64,000 nucleotides of DNA from Cryomorpha ignava (GTDB lineage: Bacteria; Bacteroidota; Bacteroidia; Flavobacteriales_D; Cryomorphaceae): assembly GCF_010686655.1 (NCBI RefSeq), contig NZ_JAAGVY010000002.1, positions 186,001 to 250,000 on the forward strand, read 5' to 3'. The number at the start of each line of letters is the position of its first letter. Within the stretch, counting starts at the first letter, position 1. A program made the translations under genes and the position numbers. The notes below the pieces were generated by a model, which saw only the letters and a program-made list of their open reading frames with translations, did not search any database and was not told where the DNA came from. Positions 24,016 through 31,986 of this stretch are shown here, piece after piece.

Positions 24016-24714
24016 ATGAAATTGAAAACAGCAAATCCAGCGCCAATGAATGGCAACAAATTCAGTGACTTTTCCATTGATGAGATAGGAGATGAGCATA
24101 TTTACACCGGCTTAGAAACTCCTATGAAAGCCGACGCATTTATAATGTCTGATGTTGAAAAGAAGGAGAGAATCTCTGATTTATTTTCTCAGATAATGGA
24201 TGTTATGGGACTGGATCTTACAGATGATTCTTTAAAAGGCACACCTGATAGGGTCGCCAAAATGTATATTGAAGAAATTTTCTCTGGACTCAATCCTGAT
24301 AATAAGCCCAAAATTGCACTTTTTGAAAATAAATATCAGTACAACCAAATGTTGGTTGAAAAGAATATTACCTTTTACTCTAATTGCGAACATCACTTCG
24401 TTCCAATAATTGGTAAGGCTCACATAGCTTATGTGTCTTCCGGAAAAGTTATTGGCCTTTCTAAGCTCAATAGAATTGTACAGTATTATGCTAAACGCCC
24501 ACAAGTTCAAGAGCGCTTAACAAATCAAATAGCGATGGAGCTAAAGGATGTGTTAAATACAGAAGATATTGCCGTGATAATCGATGCCAAGCATTTATGT
24601 GTTTCTTCACGAGGAGTTAAAGATGATACCTCTGCTACAGTTACCTCTTATTATGGCGGTGTATTTAACCGGCCACACAAAATTGCCGAATTACAAAACT
24701 ATTTAAAACAATAA
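24016..24714 (+). CDS. folE: GTP cyclohydrolase I
   Basis: The 232-residue FolE has an N-terminal extension of about 40 residues, then DLFSQIMDVMGLDLTDDSL-type helices, GTPDRVAKMYIEEIFSGL, the zinc and active-site segments FYSNCEHHFVPIIGKAHIAY, GLSKLNRIVQYYAKRPQVQERL and the second zinc Cys in DAKHLCVSSRGVKDDTSATVTSYYGG. It converts GTP to dihydroneopterin triphosphate for folate or pterin cofactors. Placement with carotenoid and peroxide genes suggests a pterin or photolyase cofactor role; a second folE copy elsewhere would support that. Confidence 0.96.
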   Translation: MKLKTANPAPMNGNKFSDFSIDEIGDEHIYTGLETPMKADAFIMSDVEKKERISDLFSQIMDVMGLDLTDDSLKGTPDRVAKMYIEEIFSGLNPDNKPKIALFENKYQYNQMLVEKNITFYSNCEHHFVPIIGKAHIAYVSSGKVIGLSKLNRIVQYYAKRPQVQERLTNQIAMELKDVLNTEDIAVIIDAKHLCVSSRGVKDDTSATVTSYYGGVFNRPHKIAELQNYLKQ

Positions 24715-24970
24715 ATTACTTTCACAGTTAAAGTAAAGACTTTAGATGTGACATGTAGCCAATTGCTACATACCCCTCAGCTTGCTTCGAGCTTATTGCG
24801 CGATTAAAAATTATTTGAGAATACAATGGAACTACAAGGTTATAAATTCCTTCCTAAAACGTGATGAAGGGACAGTCACTGTTGAATTTTTATCAACAAA
24901 CAGCGCAGTGTCATTTCCTGAAAAAATAGTTTAAGTAGATTGTGGTATCATATCTTTCAAAATAAAACAA

Positions 24971-25495
24971 ATGAAAATTATTAACGAAGCAAAAGCTACA
25001 AACAATAAAAAAGAGAAGGCGGTAAGTACTTCTATTTACAATATTGCTATAAATGCTCTTGACGGCAACCCTATTGAGCTTTCTGATCTAAAAGGCAAAC
25101 ATGTTTTATTTGTAAATGTGGCTTCAGAATGCGGTTTTACAAGTCAATATAAAGACTTGCAAAAATTGAGTGACGCATATCCAGAAAAATTGGTTGTTAT
25201 AGGGTCGCCTTGTAATCAATTTGGCAAGCAAGAGCCCGGAGATGCTTCTCAAATTCAAGAATTTTGCGAGCTGAATTTTGGGGTTACATTCTTGCTAACG
25301 GAAAAGCTTTCTGTTAAGGGGATCAACCAACACCCATTATATAATTGGCTCACATCTAAAGACTTGAATGGTAAAAAGAATTCTAGTGTAAAATGGAATT
25401 TTCAAAAATATTTGGTAGATGGTAGTGGGAATCTCGTTGATTACTATTTTTCAATCACAAAACCAATGAGTTCAAAAATCACTAAACATTTATAG
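24971..25495 (+). CDS. Glutathione-peroxidase family protein (Cys type)
   Basis: The 174-residue protein has the family motifs: LKGKHVLFVNVASECGFTSQY with peroxidatic Cys54, GSPCNQFGKQEPG with Cys81 as the likely resolving residue, FLLTEKLSVKG, and VKWNFQKYLVDGSG with the catalytic Trp and Asn. Bacterial Cys-type members reduce peroxides mostly using thioredoxin. The N-terminus (about 20 residues, lysine-rich) is longer than usual and has no clear signal peptide. It fits a photo-oxidative-stress neighbourhood. Confidence 0.93.
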   Translation: MKIINEAKATNNKKEKAVSTSIYNIAINALDGNPIELSDLKGKHVLFVNVASECGFTSQYKDLQKLSDAYPEKLVVIGSPCNQFGKQEPGDASQIQEFCELNFGVTFLLTEKLSVKGINQHPLYNWLTSKDLNGKKNSSVKWNFQKYLVDGSGNLVDYYFSITKPMSSKITKHL

Positions 25496-25789
25496 CGTCC
25501 TGCGCAGTTATTTCCGCATAAATAGGTTAAAAATTTGTTTATTGATTTGGATAATTCAGGGTATTGTTTAATCAAGTTTTCTTTAATAAAAAGCAGGAAA
25601 ATCTTCAGAGCCAATAATAGTAAATGGGATGGGTACAAACCTGAACGAAATTAATAGGATTTGCGGAGTGAGCTCTTCGTTTGGCATATATTTTTAGATT
25701 TAATCATCTTTAGGTGAATTGTTTGATTTCTGATATACTAGATCTTTATTTTTCACCAATTTGGTCATCATTTAAATATAAACTACCCA

Positions 25790-26719
25790 ATGATTCAACT
25801 TACTCAATGTCCTATTTGTAATGCCACATCTATTGGATTTTTTATTAAGACAACAGCTCAGATGCATTCGAATAAAGAGTTGTTCAATTTTGACCAATGT
25901 GCTGAATGTAAGTTGGTTTTTTTAAATCCGAGAGTACCGCTAGATCAACTAAAAAATTATTATACCTCTCATTACTTACCTTATAGAGGCGCAAAAGCGT
26001 GGGGGAAGTTTGAGAAATTGGTAGAGAACAGCCAGCAAAAATTGGATTTGAAACGGGTCAACAGGGTAAAAGCGGCTCACACGATTTCATCAGAATCTTT
26101 GATTCTGGATGTTGGCTGTGGGCTACCAAGTTTTTTAAAAGCTTGTAAGCAAGAGTTGAATTGCAAAACCTTGGGTATCGACTTTAGCGATGAGGGGTGG
26201 AAAGATCAATCTGCTCATTTCGAAGGGCTAGATTTACAAGTGGCAGAAATTAAAGACTTACCGGGCAGCCTGCATCCAGATGTAATTACTATGTGGCATT
26301 ATTTAGAGCATGATTACACTCCGCTTAAAAACCTGTGTTATTTAAAATCTATTTCGAAACCAACTACTAAACTCATCATCGAAATTCCCAATTTCGATTC
26401 AGCAAGCAGAAAAAAATATGGTAAACACTGGGCAGGTTGGCATACACCTCGCCATATTTCTTTGTTCTCTCCCGATAATGTAGAGCTACTGCTTCAAAAA
26501 AGTGGATGGAAAGTTTCAAAACTACTTACTTACGGCACCATGGATCCATATTTGCTCTACTGGATGAGCGAGATGGAACAAAAAGGAATCAATTGGGATA
26601 AAAATATGGCGAACGAATTTTGGGAATTTGTGCTTGGAATGGTTCTGTTTACGCCAAAAAAGCTGATGGAAAAAAAATCTTCTCTTGGCATTATGACAGT
26701 TCTTGCCACACCACAGTAG
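25790..26719 (+). CDS. Class I SAM-dependent methyltransferase with N-terminal zinc ribbon
   Basis: The 309-residue protein starts with a four-Cys ribbon (CPICNAT ... CAECKLVFLNPRV), then a Rossmann methyltransferase with SLILDVGCGLPSFLKACKQ (motif I), VITMWHYLEHDYTPL (motif IV) and IIEIPNFDS. This organisation is common in methyltransferases acting on sugars or small molecules. The substrate is unknown; the position between carotenoid genes makes a pigment or lipid substrate conceivable, but I cannot show it. Confidence 0.85.
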   Translation: MIQLTQCPICNATSIGFFIKTTAQMHSNKELFNFDQCAECKLVFLNPRVPLDQLKNYYTSHYLPYRGAKAWGKFEKLVENSQQKLDLKRVNRVKAAHTISSESLILDVGCGLPSFLKACKQELNCKTLGIDFSDEGWKDQSAHFEGLDLQVAEIKDLPGSLHPDVITMWHYLEHDYTPLKNLCYLKSISKPTTKLIIEIPNFDSASRKKYGKHWAGWHTPRHISLFSPDNVELLLQKSGWKVSKLLTYGTMDPYLLYWMSEMEQKGINWDKNMANEFWEFVLGMVLFTPKKLMEKKSSLGIMTVLATPQ

Positions 26720-26725
26720 CATTTC

Positions 26726-27433
26726 TTAAAAAACGAGGAGGTCTTTCCCTTCCCAAGTGCCAGTAGATTTATACGGTTGAAATCTTGAAAATAGCTCTTC
26801 TTTATACCATTCGTTCTTGCGCGTTCTTCTGATAGCTTCTATATGTTGTTTGCTTTTGTAGGCAAACTGTTTTACTGATTCAAAGTCTTTCCATAAGCTA
26901 AATGTGGCCATTTGAACTATGGGAACTTCTCCGACTCCTTTGGTATATATTAAACCTTCATTTCCGTCTAATGCTTCTTGTGAAGTAGGAACATACTTCC
27001 AAAACTGAATGAGCCAATTCCATTTAATGGTCGCTCTGGTAATTACAGCAATAGGTAAATTAGGATTCAAATCTGCCCCTTTCTCAAAAGGGTTTTTGCC
27101 AACCCACGTCCCACCTGCTGAAATGTTTTTCATGTAAAGTGTAAACAACTCACTAGTGTGGTCGGCGTATTGCTGAATCAAGTCAGAAGAAGTGAAAAAA
27201 GTATGGGCAGCTTCTTCAGATTTCCATACTTGAAGTAGGCTGTAAACTGACCAGTCAGGCAAAGGATTAAAACCCTTTCCTTTTCCACTGCCCAAAAGGC
27301 GATAAAACGTTAAACCCTTCACATCAGCTAGATCTTTGTGGGCAAACTGCATCATTTTAAAACCCCAGGCCTTGTTGCTGAAAGAAGAAAATTTGAAAAA
27401 GGAAATAGTCGTGATTTGTTGACTCATCTTCAA
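26726..27433 (-). CDS. crtA: Spheroidene monooxygenase (CrtA)-like oxygenase
   Basis: The 235-residue protein matches the CrtA family: ISFFKFSSFSNKAWGFKMMQ at the N-terminus, LTFYRLLGSGKGKGFNPLPDWS, SVYSLLQVWKSEEAAHTFF, the AVITRATIKWNWLIQFWKYVP core and QMATFSLWKDFESVKQFAYK. Known members oxygenate the C-2 position of acyclic carotenoid ends. The gene is divergent from the desaturase gene with a 280-base spacer. Here it may add a 2-keto or 2-hydroxy group to the acyclic end of a monocyclic carotenoid. Confidence 0.88.
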   Translation of the reverse strand: MKMSQQITTISFFKFSSFSNKAWGFKMMQFAHKDLADVKGLTFYRLLGSGKGKGFNPLPDWSVYSLLQVWKSEEAAHTFFTSSDLIQQYADHTSELFTLYMKNISAGGTWVGKNPFEKGADLNPNLPIAVITRATIKWNWLIQFWKYVPTSQEALDGNEGLIYTKGVGEVPIVQMATFSLWKDFESVKQFAYKSKQHIEAIRRTRKNEWYKEELFSRFQPYKSTGTWEGKDLLVF

Positions 27434-27714
27434 TATTACTGATAATTTAAACGTCTCAAAAGATGTTTTTTTATCGTATGATGTTTTCTCAAATTAAAAC
27501 AGCTCAATACGCGAGTTGTTTTGTTGCCCAAGAATAGTAAATTAGGTAGGATTCAATTCAGACTATATTCGTATTACAAAACGAAATAGAACAGTATGCC
27601 AATATTTAATCTGCTATATCTCTATTAAAACTTGAATGAAGTCATGCAAAACCCACGGCAAACTATTTAGAAATAGCATGAACAAATCTCCAAGAAAAGA
27701 GTTATTTTCATCGA

Positions 27715-29190
27715 ATGCTTAACATGAAGAAGGCTATTGTTATTGGCTCCGGTATTGCAGGTATTGCCACTGCGTTAAGACTCAATAAAAACGGATACGA
27801 AGTAAGTGTTTTTGAATCCAACAGTTATGCTGGTGGTAAAATTCATGCGTTTACTAATAAAGGTTATCGGTACGATATGGGGCCTTCTTTATTTACGATG
27901 CCGCAATTAGTTGATGAGCTTTTCATCCTTCACAACAAGAACCCCAAAGATTATTTTAATTATTCAAGAAAAGATGTGGTTTGTAACTACTTCTGGGATG
28001 ACGGCAAGCGATTTTCGGCTCCAGCGAACCAAGGTGAATTTATCAATAGCGCTGCAATTGAATTTAATACATCACACGAAGTATTGAGAAATTACCTAAC
28101 CGGGAGTAAAGAGAAATACGATTTAACGGAAAATATATTTCTTAGGAAGTCATTGCATAAATGGAGCACCTATCTCTCGTTCAGTACATTAAAGTCACTT
28201 ATCCAAGTTGGTAAGCTTCATATTAATAAGAATCTAGATCAAGTAAATCGCCAGTATTTTGATAATCCAAAATTGCGCCAACTCTTTAATAGGTATGCTA
28301 CTTATAATGGATCATCACCCTATAAAACGCCTGGTATTATGTCTATGATACCGCATTTAGAAATGCATTATGGGACTTTTTACCCGAAGGGTGGCATGCA
28401 TGAAATTTCACAAAGTTTATACCGACTGGCCAAAGATGTAGGTGTATCCTTTCATTTCGATGAACCTGTTACAGCTATTAATATTACGGATAAAGTCGCA
28501 GAAGGAATTACAACTGCAAAAGCCATCTATAAAGCCGATTTAGTAATCTCAAACATGGATATTTTTGGTACGTATCAGAATTTACTAAATGAAGAAAAAC
28601 AACCAAAAAAAATATTACAGCAAGAACGGTCGAGTTCTGCTATCATCTTTTACTGGGGAGTTCATAGAGAATCTTCGGAATTAGACCTTCATAATATTCT
28701 GTTTTCCAAAGATTATCAAGAAGAGTTTAATAAGATATTTGAAGAAAAAATACTCGCTGATGATTTGACGGTTTATATAAACATCACGAGCAAAGAAGAT
28801 GAATCAGACGCGCCTGAAGGGTGTGAAAACTGGTTTGTTATGGTCAATGCTCCTGCAAATTTTGGACAGGATTGGAAAAGCTTGATTGCCAAAGCACGAC
28901 TGTCCATTATCACGAAAATAAATACCGTCTTAAAAATAAAAATCGAAGACCTGATAGATAGTGAACAGGTGTTAGATCCAATTGGGATTGAGACTAAAAC
29001 AGGATCGCACCGTGGATCGTTATACGGCACATCAAGCAATTCAAAATTTTCTGCTTTTCTGCGGCATGCCAACTTTTCTTCAGCTTATAAAAACGTATTC
29101 TTTTGCGGTGGCTCTGTTCACCCCGGAGGCGGAATTCCACTTTGCTTATTGTCAGCAAAAATTACTGCCGATTTATGTACCAAACCATGA
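27715..29190 (+). CDS. Phytoene-desaturase (CrtI/CrtD) family carotenoid desaturase
   Basis: The 491-residue protein has an N-terminal FAD site (KKAIVIGSGIAGIATALRLNKN, then ESNSYAGGKIHAFT), DMGPSLFTMPQLVDELF, RYATYNGSSPYKTPGIMSMI and PKGGMHEISQSLYRLA, and a C-terminal CGGSVHPGGGIPLCLLSAK, all hallmarks of CrtI-type enzymes. Neighbourhood with a CruF-type hydratase points to CrtD activity (3',4'-desaturation of a 1'-hydroxy end, as in myxol/saproxanthin synthesis) more than to phytoene desaturation. A second ATG lies at 27724. The stop overlaps the next start as ATGA. Confidence 0.88.
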   Translation: MLNMKKAIVIGSGIAGIATALRLNKNGYEVSVFESNSYAGGKIHAFTNKGYRYDMGPSLFTMPQLVDELFILHNKNPKDYFNYSRKDVVCNYFWDDGKRFSAPANQGEFINSAAIEFNTSHEVLRNYLTGSKEKYDLTENIFLRKSLHKWSTYLSFSTLKSLIQVGKLHINKNLDQVNRQYFDNPKLRQLFNRYATYNGSSPYKTPGIMSMIPHLEMHYGTFYPKGGMHEISQSLYRLAKDVGVSFHFDEPVTAINITDKVAEGITTAKAIYKADLVISNMDIFGTYQNLLNEEKQPKKILQQERSSSAIIFYWGVHRESSELDLHNILFSKDYQEEFNKIFEEKILADDLTVYINITSKEDESDAPEGCENWFVMVNAPANFGQDWKSLIAKARLSIITKINTVLKIKIEDLIDSEQVLDPIGIETKTGSHRGSLYGTSSNSKFSAFLRHANFSSAYKNVFFCGGSVHPGGGIPLCLLSAKITADLCTKP

Positions 29191-29846
29191 GAGCTCTAAC
29201 CGTAAATTTCATAGATGATAACCATAAAGCTATTGCGATAGCTACACTCTGGGTATTTCACATTGCAGCTGTAATAGGCGTTACAGTAGGTTTTAAAGAC
29301 TGGTTTATCTCTAAAACTCCTTTAACCCTAACGTTAATGCTCGTAGCGCTCATCATCTACTTTCCGATTAAGAAATTGAAATATTGGTTATTAGCTGGTA
29401 TAATCTTTTGTTGTGGATTTTTGGTAGAATGGATTGGTGTTCACTATGGAATAATTTTTGGAAAATATCATTATGGAGCAAACCTAGGTTCAAAGCTAGA
29501 TGAGATTCCGCTGATGATCGGCGTCAATTGGACAATTTTAGTGCTCATTACAGGGGCAATAAGCGCAGCGCTGACAAGTAAAATATGGCTTCGCATTATT
29601 ATCGCTTCGATACTTATGGTTTTTCTAGATTTTTTTATGGAAACATCTGCTCCTGTTTTTGATTTTTGGATTTGGGATATTGGTCACGCACCTTTGCAAA
29701 ATTACATTGCATGGTTTGGTGTCGCTCTGGTACTGCAATTCTTATTTCAGGCTTTCAAAATAGCTGGTGATCTTGCCATTTCGTTACATCTTTACGCTGC
29801 ACAAGTGCTATTTTTTATGTATTTCTATGTATTTCACAATTTTTGA
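29187..29846 (+). CDS. cruF: CruF-type carotenoid 1',2'-hydratase
   Basis: From the ATG at 29187 (coupled ATGA with the desaturase stop) the protein has 219 residues and six to seven hydrophobic spans. It carries FLVEWIGVHYGIIFGKYHYG, LDEIPLMIGVNWTILVLITGA, FLDFFMETSAPVFDFWIWD and YIAWFGVALVLQFLFQ, the conserved polar-in-membrane motifs of the carotenoid-biosynthesis (DUF422) family. Known members hydrate the psi end of gamma-carotene or bacterioruberin precursors. With CrtD it would give 1'-hydroxy-3',4'-didehydro ends. Confidence 0.88.
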   Translation: MRALTVNFIDDNHKAIAIATLWVFHIAAVIGVTVGFKDWFISKTPLTLTLMLVALIIYFPIKKLKYWLLAGIIFCCGFLVEWIGVHYGIIFGKYHYGANLGSKLDEIPLMIGVNWTILVLITGAISAALTSKIWLRIIIASILMVFLDFFMETSAPVFDFWIWDIGHAPLQNYIAWFGVALVLQFLFQAFKIAGDLAISLHLYAAQVLFFMYFYVFHNF

Positions 29847-30049
29847 TTTTGCAATTTAGGCAATAGCTTTAGCCGATTCATATCTAGAGCTGGCCATGAA
29901 ATATTATATCGACTTCCCGAGCTTTCGATACTCTAATATTAGAAAAAAAACAATCAACAATAATATGATAATTAAATTCTTACCAAGATATTAGTGAGAA
30001 CTATGATAAAACCTTACATTTATAGATAATTTAATTTATACCTTATAAT

Positions 30050-30241
30050 ATGAGTAACGGAACAGTAAAGTTTTTCAATAATTCAAAAGGATTTGGATTC
30101 ATCACTCCTGATGATGGCAACAAAGATGTATTTGTACATGCAAATGGACTAGAAGATGAAATCAATGAAGGTGACAAAGTAAGCTACGATGTAGAAGAAA
30201 GTCCAAAAGGATTGAATGCAATAAATGTCAAAGTACTTTAA
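30050..30241 (+). CDS. csp: Cold-shock domain protein
   Basis: The 63-residue protein is a single cold-shock domain: GTVKFFNNSKGFGFITPDDG (RNP1), DVFVHANGL (RNP2) and a final KVSYDVEESPKGLNAINVKV. It binds single-stranded nucleic acid and acts as an RNA chaperone. It is a stand-alone gene followed by a strong terminator. Confidence 0.96.
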   Translation: MSNGTVKFFNNSKGFGFITPDDGNKDVFVHANGLEDEINEGDKVSYDVEESPKGLNAINVKVL

Positions 30242-30273
30242 TTTATCTCTTTGAACATATTGATTAGAAAAAG

Positions 30274-30299
30274 CCTGTCATAATTGATAGGTTTTTTTG
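30274..30299 (+). terminator. Rho-independent terminator of csp
   Basis: CCTGTCA (30274-30280), loop TAAT, TGATAGG (30285-30291) with one G-T pair, then seven Ts (30292-30298). Confidence 0.8.
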
Positions 30300-30576
30300 T
30301 TTTCGGCAAGGTTTAAAATTTGAAAAAGCGCCACCTAAACTTATTTAAGCGTTTAATAACCAGCTGCTGATTGCGATCCTTTTTGTGGCCAACCATAAAA
30401 AAACAATGAGTCCGAAAATAGAAATTTCTATTCTTTCGGAAATAAAACTTGAGAAACCTATAACCTATCGCTCAAAACCTTATTTAATAAATTCAAATCG
30501 TATTACTCTCTTCGTTTATTACTCGAAAAAACAAATCTCATCACTCCACTCATTTTTTTTATCTTGCTTGTTCTAT

Positions 30577-31986
30577 ATGATAGATTTTATACTTAACAAT
30601 CAGATTATTAAAACATCCGCTGGTGCGGGTATTACATTACTCGATTTTATTCGGGATTTTCAACAATTAAAAGGCACAAAAATCGGCTGCCGCGAAGGCG
30701 ACTGTGGCGCTTGTACTGTTTTGGTTGGTGAATTGGTCGACAACAGCGTTGCTTATCAAAGCATTACCTGTTGTATTTCTCCTTTGGGAAATGCCAATGG
30801 AAAACATATTGTTACCGTAGAAGGAATTAATCTACCCAAAGAACTGAACACCGTTCAAAAGGCTATGGTCGACAATTTCGCAACCCAATGTGGTTTTTGT
30901 ACGCCTGGTTTTGTGGTTTCTATGACCGGTTTCGCTTTAGAAAATAAGATTAACACGACTTGCAATGATGCGATAAGCGGGAATATTTGTAGATGTACTG
31001 GCTATAAGTCTATTGAAAAGGCTGGTTTTGAAATCGAAGAAAAATTGCAGCAAAGAGATAATAATCATCAAATAGACTGGCTCATTAAAGAAGGTTTTAT
31101 TCCAAATTATTTTGAAACGATCGCCGAAAGATTAAAACAACTCAAAACGCAGCATTCGGAGATAGAATCTTCAAACAGAGTAAAAGTTGCCAATGGAACG
31201 GATTTATATGTTCGCCACGCTGATAAACTGGCTGATGAGAATGTCGAACTATTAGCAGACAAAAAAGAACTAAAAGGCATTTTATTTTCAGAAGGTGTAT
31301 GCACACTAGGAGCAAATACCACTGTTACAGAAATTGCGAACAGCACCGAATTACAAGCGTTATTTCTGAAGCTGAAAAAGTTCATGAAGCTTATCTCTTC
31401 CGAACCTATTAGAAATATGGGAACCCTTGGTGGAAACTTTGTAAATGCATCTCCAATTGGTGATATGTCTATTTTCTTTTTAGCCTTGAATTCTACTTTG
31501 ACGATTCAAAAAGAAGATGGAACCGAAAGACACATTCCGTTTCAAGAATTTCACCAAAAATATAAAGTATTTGATTTACAGGAAGATGAGATTCTAAAAT
31601 CTCTTTCTTTTAAAGTTTTAGATGCGAATGAATCTTTCAATTTTGAAAAGGTAAGTAAGCGTACGCACTTAGATATTGCCAGTGTAAATTCAGCTGGAAG
31701 ACTTTCTGTAAAAAACAATATAGTGACTGATGCTCACTTCGCAGTAGGTGGAGCCGCCGAAATTCCAAAATACTTACATAAAACAAGCGAATTTTTAGTC
31801 GGAAAGGCTTTAAACGCCGAAACGGTAAAAAAAGCTGAAGCGGTTTTACAATCAGAAATTTCTCCGATTAGCGATGTGCGTGGTGCATCAGAATACAAGC
31901 GCTTATTGGCAAGACAGTTGTTTTATGCGCATTTCATCGAATTGTTTCCAAGTGAAATTGAACTAAATAAACTGATCGGGCAATGA
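30577..31986 (+). CDS. xdhA: Xanthine dehydrogenase small subunit (2Fe-2S plus FAD)
   Basis: The frame extends to 30385, but ATG 30577 is chosen as family members begin with this strand (MIDFILNNQIIKTSAGAG). The 469-residue product has a 2Fe-2S domain with CREGDCGACTVLVG, a second cluster domain QCGFCTPGFVVSM and GNICRCTGYKSIEKA, then an FAD domain (VANGTDLYV; NMGTLGGNFVNASPIGDMS) and a C-terminal CO-dehydrogenase-flavoprotein-like part. It passes electrons from the molybdenum centre to NAD. It overlaps the next gene by four bases. Confidence 0.95.
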   Translation: MIDFILNNQIIKTSAGAGITLLDFIRDFQQLKGTKIGCREGDCGACTVLVGELVDNSVAYQSITCCISPLGNANGKHIVTVEGINLPKELNTVQKAMVDNFATQCGFCTPGFVVSMTGFALENKINTTCNDAISGNICRCTGYKSIEKAGFEIEEKLQQRDNNHQIDWLIKEGFIPNYFETIAERLKQLKTQHSEIESSNRVKVANGTDLYVRHADKLADENVELLADKKELKGILFSEGVCTLGANTTVTEIANSTELQALFLKLKKFMKLISSEPIRNMGTLGGNFVNASPIGDMSIFFLALNSTLTIQKEDGTERHIPFQEFHQKYKVFDLQEDEILKSLSFKVLDANESFNFEKVSKRTHLDIASVNSAGRLSVKNNIVTDAHFAVGGAAEIPKYLHKTSEFLVGKALNAETVKKAEAVLQSEISPISDVRGASEYKRLLARQLFYAHFIELFPSEIELNKLIGQ

